Assembly: GCA_944548615.1 (NCBI GenBank) | Contig: OX155964.1 | Location: 16,968,653-17,032,652 of the forward strand | Origin: Micropterix aruncella | Lineage: Eukaryota; Arthropoda; Insecta; Lepidoptera; Micropterigidae | DNA length: 64,000 nt | Direction: 5' to 3' | In this document: positions 1 through 11,305 of the stretch, piece after piece | Layout: each line of letters opens with the position of its first letter | Position numbering within the stretch: position 1 is the stretch's first letter | Made by a program: the position numbers and the translations under genes | Notes under the pieces: model-generated | What the model saw: the letters and a program-made list of their open reading frames with translations, nothing else | Databases searched by the model: none | What the model was told of the DNA's origin: nothing

Positions 1-243
1 ATTCCAGCACAGAATGTAAGTGCGAATGTACCAGTAATACTGGAGAGAGTAATAATACTGGTTTGCTTATCACTATCATTTTCGGCAAAAAAAATCTTTT
101 TTGACTTCCTCAAATCTTTTTTTAAATTCGTAAGTGTAACATTTTGCACAATAATTTTTCAGTTGTTTTCAGTTTTTAACAGTGTAAATACATTAATACA
201 ATAACAGTGTAAATACAAGTAATAATCTATGTATTGTATAATA
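1..243. other. AT-rich spacer, nothing recognised
   Basis: Low-complexity AT-rich sequence. The phrase ACAGTGTAAATACA occurs twice about 28 bases apart near 180-215. I see no coding signal or mobile element. Confidence 0.5.
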
Positions 244-256
244 TGCTCTTTTACAC

Positions 257-983
257 AGGATGGCGGTGTCGACTACAACGGGCGAACCCGTCACCCCAGG
301 CTGGTATAACGATATAAATCGTTCTTTCAGCCGTGGGATGAGCGTAGAAGACTTGGGGACAAGACAGTCTACTATCTATTTCACCAGCAACCCGTTAGAG
401 ACCAACGCCTTACGGCGAGGCACCGGGAAAGGTTCCCAGCGGGAAGCCTCACCCCCTAACTACCAGTTTTGGCAGGATATCTCCGCCTGGAATTAACCTT
501 CAGGATACCTCCGTCCTCCCGACTGGTTACATGTCCGAAGTCGCTTACGCAACCTCTACCTGTTGTATTACAGCGGTAATTCAGTTTGAATTTATCGCAG
601 ACCTGGGCGTTCTTTGCCGTAATGCCACATAGGATCGAGTGGGCCAAGGTCATTTCAAGAGTGGCATGACATCAGGTGAAACATCCACCCCCGCTGCTTA
701 GGAAACAGTGTATTTCGATAGTCTCCAGACCCCTTCAGCAATTAGTCAGAATGCACAACCGATTGGCTTCGCCGACCGGTGCGCAAACCGTCCAGTGGCG
801 CCGGGATGCAATCCCGCCGGGAGAAACCGGTCCACCAGCTCTGAGGTCTGAGACACGGGAGTCTTACCCGGGGTAGCCTTCCACTCGAGGAGGCTTCTGA
901 ATAGGAGCTGAATCGTGAGTTGAGCCGATCCGAGAACAAAATGGATCTTGTGGCCCAAGCTGCACGAAACCGTTCACCCCCCT
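257..983 (+). mobile_element. Family A retroposed element, full-length copy
   Basis: A 727-bp unit flanked by a perfect 13-bp direct repeat (TGCTCTTTTACAC at 244-256 and 984-996), the mark of a target-primed insertion. It has no long ORF and no terminal inverted repeats, so it is non-autonomous. The head is marked by GTCGACTACAACGGGCGAAC, the middle by CCCCGCTGCTTAGGAAACAG, and the tail by ATGGATCTTGTGGCCCAAG. Related copies or pieces lie at 25096, 25515-25920, 25950-26644, 41890, 49328 and 63490. The variable 11-13-bp duplications fit mobilisation by a LINE, but I cannot name the partner; it could be a LINE UTR-derived or SINE-like family. Confidence 0.85.
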
Positions 984-996
984 TGCTCTTTTACAC

Positions 997-1639
997 GAGA
1001 CTTAAATTGTTTCTCCGGCAACTTTTAATGTTCTTAGGGAATGATACACTGCCCAATTTAAGAGTACCCTATTTTAGTCGAAACTGAAGAAATGGAAGCT
1101 CATTTTTTATTCCTCATGTTTACATTGTGGTGATAACTTACTTTTGTGAACTGTCTTAAGCTAAATAAACTTCTCGTCTCACGTCTCTTCTCGTATCTCG
1201 TGAAACATCATTTCCTTTTATAAAAGGGTGCTGACCTCATATTTCATTAAGAGATAATTACCTTATTACGCTGAAGCGACCGTGAAGATTATGCAATTAT
1301 GATGCATCTACGATTACATGGAATCGAAACAATTTCTAATTAAAGGCAACTTGGAGGAGCGCACATCATCGCCGTGACTAGCCAATAACAATTAAAATTA
1401 ATTCCCTGAAATTATGTTAGTATACGTTAATAATGTTACACGCTAGAATGGAGGCAATGAGGTGTGACTAATTTGATTTGGTTTGCGAGAATGTCGTGGC
1501 TTCTTTAAAAATCTTTATCTTTTGTCATTAAAACGGTTTGAAACTGTTTATGAAAGGGTTACGATGCTATGAAATATTTTCATACATACCTACTCTGTGA
1601 TATTTATAGGCGTTTTTTCCAATAAGGCCGAGTCGATGA
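997..1639. other. AT-rich spacer, nothing recognised
   Basis: No convincing coding region or repeat structure seen. It contains scattered short A/T runs only. Confidence 0.45.
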
Positions 1640-2440
1640 CAGTCTCAATCGTGTAACTACCATTATTGAATGTGCGGATATCAACCTCCAAAGAACTACG
1701 CCAACCACCGTATCTATATCCACTCGGATAGTAAGGCAGCTCTTATGGCACTAGCCTCGAATACCATAAATTCAAAGCTAGTGCAAAACTGCGTATCACT
1801 ACTGAATTCCCTGGGCGAAAAGAACAGGGTTTTTCTAAGATGGGTTCCCGGCCATGCAGGAATCGAGGGAAATAAAATTGCCGACGAACTTGCTAAGACG
1901 GTAGCAAAGGGAACGTTATACGGCCCTGAACCTTGCTGTGGCGTACCAAAAAGCTTTGCAATCCTAATGCTCAAACAAATATGTTTAGAATAATCCGTCA
2001 ACCACTGGAATAACACGCCAGGGTTGAATCATTCCAAAGCGCTAATTAAGGCTTGCGACCGTAAGACGGCCCGTGAGGCCTATATCGCTAAATATAAACA
2101 ATCTACGCATACTGGTGAGGGCACTCGCGGGGCATTGTGGCCTGAACGTTTCATCATTGATTTTATATTATATTAATCAATGGTTTCATGTTCAACGTCG
2201 AGCTCCGAGACACAAAAATGTGCAGGTTCTGCCAAGGTCCCGTGCAGGTTCTGCCAAGGTTCCTCTGTCCAGAGGAAGCTCCCCTGCACCTCATGTGCGA
2301 AAGTGGCACGTTGATGCGTAAAAGATACACCCACCTGGGTGGACATTACCTCAATTTGAGGAGGTAAAACAATCTGGCGCCAAAAGCCTATTGCGGTTCT
2401 TAAATGACACGAGGCTTAGCGCAGAACTATAGGTGGCGAA
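1640..2440 (+). pseudogene. Non-LTR retrotransposon 3' end (RNase H plus C-terminal zinc-knuckle region), broken
   Basis: Translation from 1670 shows an RNase H segment: IYIHSDSKAALMAL with an active-site Asp, then FLRWVPGHAGIEGNKIADEL with the conserved Asp near the end. A stop follows at about 1990. The reading then jumps frame: LRILVRALAGHCGLN near 2100, MCRFCQ near 2219, and APLHLMCESGTLMRKRYTHL up to a stop near 2365. This domain order (RNase H, then a Cys-rich tail) is typical of I/R1/LOA-type LINEs. A 19-bp phrase GTGCAGGTTCTGCCAAGGT is duplicated 22 bp apart at about 2220-2260 and a 35-bp palindromic insertion sits at 2148-2189. The 5' part of the element is absent. It is a dead copy. 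Confidence 0.8.
2155..2182. repeat. Nano-palindrome insertion, CATTGATT type, copy 1
   Basis: A 28-bp imperfect palindrome beginning CATTGATT and ending AATCAATG. It is flanked on both sides by the identical 7-mer GTTTCAT (2148-2154 and 2183-2189). Removing the palindrome plus one 7-mer rejoins LINE coding sequence upstream of the Cys-rich tail, which supports insertion rather than chance. Related copies are at 30140-30170 and 51714-51738. Confidence 0.75.
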
Positions 2441-2601
2441 CATAATAGATCAGCAATGGTCGCAGTGTTACAAGGCCCCCCACAAGGCCCCCACACAACA
2501 AATAAAAAAAGTGTAACTTGCCATGGTGATATGGCATCAGTGACTGAATAATAAACAACAGATTTGACAAACGTCGCCAAAACAACATGGCCGCCACATA
2601 C
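2441..2601. other. Probable LINE 3' UTR
   Basis: This short stretch follows the LINE coding relic and carries a duplicated CACAAGGCCCC phrase and an A-rich patch (AAATAAAAAAAG near 2500). It probably belongs to the LINE 3' end, but the boundary is not defined. Confidence 0.35.
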
Positions 2602-2920
2602 TGGGCCCGATTGCGTTTCTTCGTGAACTAAAATAGGAACTTAGTTCAACCGAATAAGCGGAGAGCGGGAGTTAGAACGGAAAATGATATAAACTATCGT
2701 CGATTCTCCCGCACCAAAACTACCGTCGAACTTATACACGCCCGATTAATTTTGAACACATTTCGTGCCGTGTTAGATTTAGCTGCTTTAACTTCGGCGG
2801 GTAGTTTTAATGCGAAAAATTGACAACCGTTTATTTCACATTCCGCTCTAACGTACTGCTCTGTCTCGTTCACATGAACTCATTTCCGATTTTAGTTCAA
2901 GAGAAACGCAATCGAGCCCA
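2602..2920. mobile_element. Foldback MITE (TGGGCCCGATTGCG ends), copy 1
   Basis: The ends are inverted repeats: TGGGCCCGATTGCGTTTC on the left matches the reverse complement of the right end, GAAACGCAATCGAGCCCA. Inverted similarity continues inward through the phrases around TTAGTTCA and GCGGAA/TTCCGC, giving arms of roughly 90 bp. There is no coding capacity. Two other copies, 38263-38562 and 55718-56062, align along their whole length. The superfamily is not settled because I could not define a target duplication. Confidence 0.85.
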
Positions 2921-3647
2921 CTGTCAACATCGACCCGCCCTTATTGGAAAACCCTGTACAGTAAACATATTTTTCAATTTAACTCTACTTACATACTTAT
3001 TATTCAGCACAACATTACCTTGTTATGTACATCTATATCTGATATGTACATCATTACCTTGTTATGTACAATATATCCTTATACCATCGTCCAACTGCTT
3101 CTTCCTAATCTTTTCTAATTCTTTACCTTTCTCAGCGATTTTCTAATTATAAACTCAATATTTAATTAATTCATCCGTTTGAGCTGAAATTTGGCGTGCA
3201 GGCATCATTTGGCCATGGCAAGAGTTCAAAAGGTGGTTGAAATCGGTCCAGCGAAGTAGTCATATTTCAATCTCGAAATATTGGACTTTGAGATTTTATA
3301 CATAGACGACTTGTTGGGCCAAAATCACATTGTGAAATTTTGGTAAGTATATATAAGTTTATAAAAAAAATATTTAATTTTGTAATTTACAATCATTTAC
3401 AGTAAGATAGACATGTAAAATTAAAAAAATCATAGACGAAAATCCAGTAGCAAATAACTGATAACATGATATTCCAAAAACTTTTGCCAGTGATCATATT
3501 TTAATGTCATCTAACTAGGCTATAAACTGTTCTAAGGTGGGCATTTACATTGTTTTAAATATATGTATGCGCCTATATAAAAACTAAGTAATGATACACT
3601 TATAATATTTAAGGTCCACCATATATTTTATTCAAATATTACCGCCA
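2921..3647. other. AT-rich spacer with an old repeat fragment
   Basis: Around 3180-3260 the phrase GAGCTGAAATTTGGCGTGCA and what follows resemble the degenerate tail seen in many arthropod non-autonomous elements. No defined ends or coding region are visible. Confidence 0.35.
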
Positions 3648-3850
3648 GCTGTTGGTGTTTGGCCTGACCTAGCACTTAGCCGAGACACGAACCTCGCCGC
3701 CCGAAGCGGTTGCAACGGAACCTAACCGGGCTTGTGGGCCGGCCGAGAGAGGGTGTTCATCGATTTTATTTATGAAGTTAATATTCAGATGAAATCAGTC
3801 CTTGGCTACTCGCTGGGAAAATCTTGAGGTGACACAACCGATATTTTTTC
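3648..3850 (+). repeat. Dispersed repeat B, copy 1
   Basis: It shares GCAACGGAACC(T/C)AACCGGG, the phrase ATATTCAGATGAAA and the tail CTTGGCTACTCGCTGG ... GACACAACCGAT with sequence at 56064-56212. The tail alone recurs at 25162-25212, fused to a family A head. No ORF or TIRs were found. It is probably the end of a SINE or LINE. Confidence 0.6.
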
Positions 3851-4035
3851 ATTTGTCCGGCGATAACCGAGTTATGCTTTACGATAGAAATACATGCATC
3901 GAACTGTTATCCTGCGTCGTATACAACCTGCGTCGAGCTATTATCATATCGTATCCCGCCGTTGCGATTATTTATAATACAAAACAAATGCTGTGACAAG
4001 AGATTGAAGAGAAGCGTAACCCATACGCCCATCAT

Positions 4036-4385
4036 CGCTTGTTTTCCAATACATTTAATTTCAGTTCTGTGAAGAGTGAGATCAATGCGGTCGATTCGAG
4101 GAACGGCCTGAGTGAATTCAGATTAGTTGGGCGCTGCGCTGGTGGGAGGGTCGGAAAGGGGGGGGGGGGGGGTCGGGAGGGTTCAGCCAGGGTCCTCGCC
4201 CTCTCAGGATTCTCGAGAAAACCAATGAGGCGCACTTCGTCGCCCGCCCGACCTTCTCGGAAGGACCGCTCTTCGCCGGCCGCTCCACTCGATTCCGGCA
4301 CGAGGCATGACGTACGCTATCATACGGGCTCGATGCGGATACATCGGAAACGAATAAAACGATCAATCCATAGGGGCGGCTAGGA
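4036..4385. other. GC-rich patch with a homopolymer G run
   Basis: This stands out from its AT-rich surroundings. It has a G14 run at about 4159-4172 and several CpG-rich phrases. An open frame crosses the patch on each strand, but the translations are low-complexity Arg/Pro/Ser and match no family I know. It could be a CpG-rich regulatory region or an old element; function unassigned. Confidence 0.3.
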
Positions 4386-5344
4386 ATCAAATAAAATCAA
4401 ATAAAAAAATATTTATCTACAATATAAAACAATAGTTTATATACAATCTAGCCTAACTAAGTCCTCGTCACCTACGTCAGATTAAAAAATATTTTTATTT
4501 ATATTCAATATGTTTGCCGAATAACTATTATTATTATTTACAAGTATATTATTTCTCACATATTTGAAAACTCTTTTTTTTTTTTTTTTTTTTTTATTAA
4601 GCTATTGCATAGCATTTATCGCGGGCCTAGGGCCAGCGCGGCGACCGAATGAAGAAATTTCTTAACGAAAATTATTGATTTTAAACTGATAATTACGTCT
4701 AAACGAGTACTGCTTACGATTCGAAAAAAATATATGTTAAACAAGAACATTTTCGTAATATTCGTAGCTTTAAATATATTAGATTTGTTTATATTACATA
4801 GTGTAATTAATTTGTGAAAATAGGTCTAACCGAACACAAAAACGACTACTACGCAAATACTATCTGGCGTATTATTATGAAACCTGCACAATTTTAAAGA
4901 TAATTTAATTATCTATCTTTCTATCTACGATTTTTTTCGAATAATCCGGTTTTTTTGCTTTATCGAATAACAAATTCGTGCGCGGCGCTCTATCGGAAGA
5001 CGTTTAAATTATTCCGATTCATTTGCTTCCGCCGCCGCAAATGATTCGGAATAATTTCAACGTTTTCCGAGAAAGCGCAGTTATCTGATATCAGAAAAAA
5101 TAAAATAAATAAAATAAATAAATAATTATAATTGCATAAGTTGTTAAAAATGCTATGCAAAGCTTTACCGCGGCAGTCCCCGAGTGCCACACGTATTTTG
5201 TTTTATTTTATTTGGTTAACAAACAGCGTTTATACATAACAAATACAAAATATAACAATAAAACTATGACTAATTATATGTTAACACTTTCTATCTATAA
5301 TGTGTACAGTGTATTTTAAACCAAAATAAAGACATTTTATTTTG
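4386..5344. other. AT-rich spacer with poly-T tract
   Basis: It includes a T22 tract at 4574-4595 and AAATAAATAAAATAAATAA runs near 5100-5120. A short GC-rich phrase (GCGGGCCTAGGGCCAGCGCGG) sits near 4620. No gene was recognised. Confidence 0.4.
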
Positions 5345-5605
5345 GTTTGCCAAAGGATACGCTTTGTTTTGAGATGTGTATGAAGGGCGATCGTTCGCTA
5401 GCGATAAAGGGATCCCATTAAACCTACATTGCACTGTCGAAAGTGGTGCTCATCCAGGAATACATCTCATTTAAAATAAGCATTTCCCAATCCAGTCCGG
5501 GAAAACCTTCCAGCTATGTAAGTGGCTTTTATTATTTTTATTTTTTCATCAAAGTGTCATCCTTTAAACGAATTCTTAAAAAAAGAAATTTTACAAAAAA
5601 CCAAT

Positions 5606-5767
<162 letters not shown>

Positions 5768-5939
5768 CTTTTTAGAATTGATCAATAAGATGATTATAAA
5801 GTAAATAATTATAAAAGCCACTTACATCGTGACGAAGGATTCCCTTGATCGGATTCGGGAATGCTTTAGGTGTTAACGAGAATGATGAATGCCTCTCACT
5901 TGCGGAAAGAGGAGTAGGTTTACACACAAAACTATCAAA

Positions 5940-6519
<580 letters not shown>

Positions 6520-6906
6520 TTTATTTAAAATAAAATTAGTAAAAGCTACTTAAAAAGTAGCGAAGGAAATCCCAGGTTGTATTGGGAAATGCTTATGTTT
6601 GAATGAGATATACTTACGGATGTGCACGACTTTCGACAGGTGCAATGTAAGTTTAAAGGTCCTTTTGCAGTCGACTAACGATCACTATTCATCCATATAT
6701 CTCATAAATAGGGCTTATCCTTATGCAACACAAAATGCCTTCAAATGAGACAAATTAAGCGAAAAAATTAAAAATTTAACTATTGATCACTTCGGCAAAG
6801 CCGTTTTATAAATGAAAGTGACATTACGAAATAATTCAAATTTCGAATGCTACCAACATTTAAAATATGATACAATTGGCTGAGTTTGTTATCAACGAGC
6901 CATTAA

Positions 6907-7075
<169 letters not shown>

Positions 7076-7191
7076 TTTTTGCAGTCATTTAATATTATAG
7101 AAAAAGAGAAAAACAAAAAACAAATGAAAATGAAATTAGACTTTTTTGTGTTTATTGAACATTTATTACGAAGCAAATTGGAAAGTGCATT

Positions 7192-8195
7192 TCATTTAAT
7201 GTATTGTCCATCGCTAGCTATGACGTTCTCCCATCTTTCTGGTAAGAGACAGATTCCCCGGCGGAAGAAGTCTTCGTCCTTAGAGGCTATCCACGAATCC
7301 AGCCATTTTTCAATATCCTCGAAAGACTGGAAGCGCTGCTCGGAAAGGCCATGGGCCATTGACAGGAACAAATAGTAGTCGGAGGGCGCAATATCTGGGG
7401 AGTACGGCAAGTGAGGTAGGATGTCCCAGCGAAGTGTTTCCAGGAAGTTCTTGACCTGCATCGCGACGTGTGGTCGAGCATGGTCATGCTGGAAAATTAC
7501 CTTGCTGTGCCTTTTAGCGTATTCCGGCCGTTTTATCTTCACAGCATCGCTCAAATTCTTGAACTATGCTCGATAGCGATCGCCCGTGATGGTTTCGGCA
7601 GCTCGTAATAAATGACACCCTATTGGCCCCACTAAATGCAAAGCATTACCTTGGATCCGTGGATGTCTCTCTTCGGCGTGGCTGTTAAGGTCGATGAAAG
7701 TGATTCATCGGAGTACGAGCGATATTTTTTGCATTTGGGGTTCTCGTAAAAGGTCCAATTTTCGTCGCCCGTGATTATTCGTTGGAGAAAACCTTTTCTT
7801 TTTTGACGGCGAAGGAGCATTTCACATGTCATGAAACGTCTTTCGATGTCTCTTGGCTTCAACTCGTGAGGAACCCAATGCCCTTCCTTTTGAATGACTT
7901 CCATAGATTTTAAACGTCTCGAAACGGTTAAGGGTTGAACATTAAGCACTTCACTTATCTTTTCCAGCGTCAGACTCGAATCTTTATGGAGTATGGACTC
8001 CGATTCGGCTTCTTCAAATTTTTGCTTTTGGCCTGGGTGCTCTTTGTCTTGCACATCGAAATCACCACTTTTGAATGGGAGAAACCAAGTCTCAACAGTC
8101 CTGTCTGTCAGAATAAATTCCCCTTAATTTCAAAATCATTTTTATTCGCTTATAAATGCTACGAAGGATTTCGAGGAACGTTTCCCGTTCAACTC
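7192..8195 (-). pseudogene. mariner-family transposase, degenerate
   Basis: Read on the minus strand. The N-terminal third (from about 8195) is shifted between frames around SDRQ and KSGDFD-like remnants. The block ending at 7632 holds the first catalytic Asp in TGDENW. After a stop and frameshift around 7555-7635 the reading resumes and holds the second Asp in QHDHARPHVA and the third in [14 protein letters not shown] count 34 residues between the second and third Asp, the D34D spacing of classical mariners. Length, about 340 codons if joined, is normal for the family. The multiple frame breaks make it inactive. Clear TIRs were not found. Confidence 0.9.
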
Positions 8196-8553
8196 ACTAA
8201 ATCCTAGGCGCCACAAATTGCAATGAATTTTATTTATGGCATTCTTTTTATGTGACGTTTGAGATCTGATCCTGTCTGAAATCTTTGGTTAATAATATTA
8301 TAATATCCAAAATCCGGATCATTTTTTATTTATAGCCTACATAATATGTAATACATAAACATTTAAAGCATTGCATCAGTTGGGTATTAGCAAATACCCC
8401 CAAAAAAAGTTTTATAATTAAAATGTAAATAACTATTGATTTTTTTCCTTAAATTATGAAAATTATATATTATTTTTCATTAGTTTTAAGCACTCAAAAT
8501 TAAACAAAAAAAACACCTGCTTTAAGCATATTTTAAAATTAAATCAATGAGTA

Positions 8554-8578
8554 GGGGAGCCCGGGGCTAGTATTAACA
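8554..8578 (+). repeat. pogo element left terminal inverted repeat
   Basis: 25 bp starting GGGGAGCCCGGGG directly after the TA target site. Its inner 16 bp is also the first copy of the subterminal motif. Confidence 0.93.
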
Positions 8579-8973
8579 GGGGCAAGTATTAACATGCTCA
8601 TAACTCCCGATCGAGAGCAGGTGGGATGACTAAGTAAGAGAGTTATAAATAGCTCTCGAGGCATCCGACAACGTCGCAAAGTTTAGTAATGCGAGCGCTG
8701 TCGCTTGAACTGTTCGTGTCCGTTGCTGTGTTTTGGCCAAGCTACAACATATTTCGTCATAATTTGACTTTGGGAAAATTTTAAGGTAAGTTGTAATTAT
8801 TATGTGCCATTTATTTAATTCTATACTAAATGTTATATGCCGTTAATTTTACTGATATTAGTTGCATTATTCTTACTAAAAATTATTTATTTTCCCTGGA
8901 AATATATTTATCGTATTTGGGGCTAGTATTAACACGTTTCCGGGGTAAGTATTAACATGTTAATACTTGCCCC
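8563..8973. promoter_or_regulatory. Subterminal iterated motif, left cluster
   Basis: The 16-mer GGGG(C/T)(A/T)AGTATTAACA occurs at 8563, 8579, 8919 and 8942, with an inverted copy at 8958-8973 that abuts the 8942 copy head-to-head. With the right cluster there are nine copies. Iterated subterminal sites of this sort are known transposase-binding sites in other families; binding here is inferred, not shown. Confidence 0.7.
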
Positions 8974-9031
8974 ATACAGACCTTCATCATAGGTAATCAC
9001 GTAATACTTATATTTGTTTGTTTCGTTTTAG
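8786..9031 (+). other. Predicted 5' UTR intron of the pogo transposase
   Basis: A consensus donor (AAG|GTAAGT at 8786) and a pyrimidine-rich acceptor (TTTCGTTTTAG ending at 9031) bracket 246 bp. The acceptor lies one base before the transposase start codon at 9033, so the intron would join a leader exon to the coding exon. Part of the left motif cluster lies inside it. Confidence 0.55.
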
Positions 9032-9032
9032 A

Positions 9033-10863
9033 ATGAGAGAGTACAAAAGGAAGACTGATCGAGGCTCCAAGTCACTAGAGCTCTATAAAGAAGCCGCTAA
9101 ATTGGTCCTGGAGCAAGGAAAATCGATTAGAGGTATATCCAAGGAGCTCGGGTTGTGTCACGTAACCCTTTTTAAAATAATTAAGAAACAGAAAGAAGGA
9201 CTTGCTGTTAGCATTGGATATGTTCAGCCGAGAAAGATATTTAACACTGCGCAAGAGCGTATTCTATCAGAATACTTGGTAAAATGCTCAAGAATCTATT
9301 TTGGCCTTTTACCATGTGAAGTAAAAAAGTTAGCCTATGATTGTGCTGTAAAGTTTGCTATTAAAGATATCCCAAACTCTTGGCATCGACAAAAATCGGC
9401 TGGGCCGGACTGGTTCGCTAATTTTTTAAAGAGAAATACGGACTAGCCATTCGCAAACCAGAAGCTACGAGTTTAAGTCGTGCTACTTCTTTTAATAAGC
9501 ATAACGTGAAAGGATTCTTTGACAAGTTGGGCGAAATAATGCTGAAGTACAATCTTCCGCCATATCGGATATGGAATTTGGATGAAACAGGCGTAACGAC
9601 GGTCCAGAAACCCAAAAAAATTGTTGCGAAAAAAGGCATTAAACAAGTCGGCGCTATTACATCGGCGGAAAGGGGAACATTGGTAACAGTGGAAATGGCT
9701 ATAAGTGCTGCCGGAAATACAATTCCTCCTATGTTCGTATTTCCTAGGCTAAAATATAGCAACATGTTCGTGGCAAATGGACCTCCAGAATCCTTAGGAG
9801 CGGGTAATAGCTCTGGCTGGATGACTGCCAGAGAATTTCTTATTTACATAGATCACTTTTTGAAATATGTGAAGCCGTCCAAGGAAAACCCTGTGTTATT
9901 GCTGCTGGACAACCACTCCTCCCACATAGATGTGGGGGTTATTGAGAAGGCAAAAAAAGGAGGAATTATCATGCTTTCTTTCCCGCCACATTGCACCCAT
10001 CGCCTGCAACCGCTAGACGTAAGCGTTTACGGACCGTTTAAATCGTATTGCGACAGTGGTATGGATAATTGGATGCGAAACAATCCAGGTAAAACCATGA
10101 CCCTCTATGATATTCCGGCAATAGTGAAACATGCCTGGCCTTTGGCATCTACACCCAAAAATATCATGAATGGGTTTGCGTAAACGGGGATATCCCCTTT
10201 TAATCCGGACATTTTTCCAGAAACAGATTTCGACCCATCGTTCGTTACAGACCGTCCAAATCCGAATAATGAAGAAATAATTTTTACAGAAATATTAGCT
10301 ACTTCTCCGCATTCTCCGACAATTTTAGAAATAATTCCTACAGAACCAATTGCAGGACCTTCAACGACTGCCACTATGCAGATATCAGAGCAACCAGATG
10401 CCCAATTCTTTTCTCCCGAAATTATAAGGCCTATGCCAAAAGCAGCACCAAGAATTAAAACTACATCTAGACGTAGAATTCGGAAATCAGCAATCCTAAC
10501 TGATACTCCGGAAAAAAATGCATTGGCAGAAGAACAAGCCAACCGAAAACCGCCAAAATCGAAGAAAAAGAATGCAGATAAGGGAAAGGGCAAAGGGAAA
10601 GGAAAGGGAAAGGGTTCCATAATAAGACATGTTTTGCAAGAAGAAGGTAATAAAGATAGCAGTGATGAAGAAGACTCAGATTGCTTTTGTTTAACCTACT
10701 GTGAGCCCTATGTCCAGAGCAAACCTGGCGAAAGCTGGGTGCAATGCTTAAGGTGCCACAAGTGGTCACATGAACGGTGCGCTTCAAAAGATGGTAATAA
10801 GAGAATCGCCAACTTCGAGTGCGGTAACTGTTTCTCAGATTTATCTGATGAATCAGACTAAGA
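9033..10863 (+). pseudogene. pogo-type transposase with one frameshift and one in-frame stop
   Basis: The ATG at 9033 is chosen because it directly follows the predicted acceptor and begins MREYKRKT. Residues ~1-60 are a Psq/CENP-B-like HTH. A CENP-B-type second DNA-binding region follows, ending at PDWFANFLKR. A single-base frameshift lies at about 9430-9440, in an A/T-rich run. The DDE domain follows: WNLDETGV (first Asp), LLLLDNHSSH (second) and LQPLDVSVYGPFK (third, 35 residues later by my count). A TAA at 10181-10183 interrupts the frame just after IMNGFA; the same frame then runs on to the stop at 10861-10863. The C-terminus has a Lys/Gly repeat (KGKGKGKG), an acidic Ser stretch, and a PHD-like finger with Cys/His spaced as C-x-C, C-x2-C-H, H-x2-C and C-x2-C. 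All three acidic catalytic residues remain. Confidence 0.9.
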
Positions 10864-10987
10864 AACAGTTTTTATTTAAAAATATTTTTCTTTCTGTCTA
10901 TATTTTTTCGTTGTTATGTTAGGTAATATGTCTCAATGTAGTTTTATTTTTGTTCGAGCATTCATTGCCGTGTTTCGTATTTTAAAG

Positions 10988-10993
10988 AATAAA
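10988..10993 (+). terminator. Polyadenylation signal of the pogo transposase
   Basis: AATAAA, 125 bp after the stop codon and followed by T-rich sequence, in the expected place for the transposase mRNA 3' end. Confidence 0.55.
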
Positions 10994-11059
10994 TAATATT
11001 TCAAGTACCTATCCTCGTTTGTTTTTTTTTTCATTTCCATAATTAACCGCTTCATTATG

Positions 11060-11117
11060 TGTTAATACTTACCCCAATCGTGTTAATTCTTGCCCCAAGC
11101 AGGGGTAAGTATTAACA
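11060..11117. promoter_or_regulatory. Subterminal iterated motif, right cluster
   Basis: Inverted copies TGTTAATACTTACCCC (11060-11075) and TGTTAATTCTTGCCCC (11081-11096) are followed by a direct copy GGGGTAAGTATTAACA (11102-11117). They mirror the left cluster of the same transposon. Confidence 0.7.
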
Positions 11118-11278
11118 GTCCCTCCTTATGGATTTAGAACCCAAGAAGTCAATATGTTAGTGACATTTATGAAAACTTATTTTACATAAATAACTATAAA
11201 TGACTAACCAATCTACCTGAGAAACAATTTCACGCATTGCTCTTTAAATAAAATAATGACAGGGTTTATAACTAAAAG

Positions 11279-11303
11279 TGTTAACACTAGCCCCGGGCTC
11301 CCC
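11279..11303 (-). repeat. pogo element right terminal inverted repeat
   Basis: Reads TGTTAACACTAG ... GGGCTCCCC, the reverse complement of the left end with one mismatch, and is followed directly by TA. Confidence 0.93.
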
Positions 11304-11305
11304 TA

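Larger units (their letters stand above)
8554..11303 (+). mobile_element. pogo/Tigger-type DNA transposon, complete
   Basis: A 2750-bp element with 25-bp terminal inverted repeats (GGGGAGCCCGGGGCTAGT at the left end; its reverse complement at the right, one mismatch overall). The target dinucleotide TA is on each side (8552-8553 and 11304-11305). It contains a transposase with CENP-B-type HTH and DDE domains plus a C-terminal Cys/His finger, a 5' UTR intron and a polyadenylation signal. Iterated motifs lie near both ends. The structure is fully that of a Tc1/mariner-superfamily pogo element. It is disabled only by one frameshift and one stop. Confidence 0.93.

Noticed and set aside
4039..4390. 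Overlapping open frames on both strands in the GC-rich patch
   Set aside because: Arg/Gly/Pro-rich low-complexity products caused by base composition and the G run; no family recognised.
10576..10616. AAGGG/AAAGG tandem in the pogo transposase as a separate microsatellite
   Set aside because: It is the coding sequence of the in-frame Lys/Gly tract.
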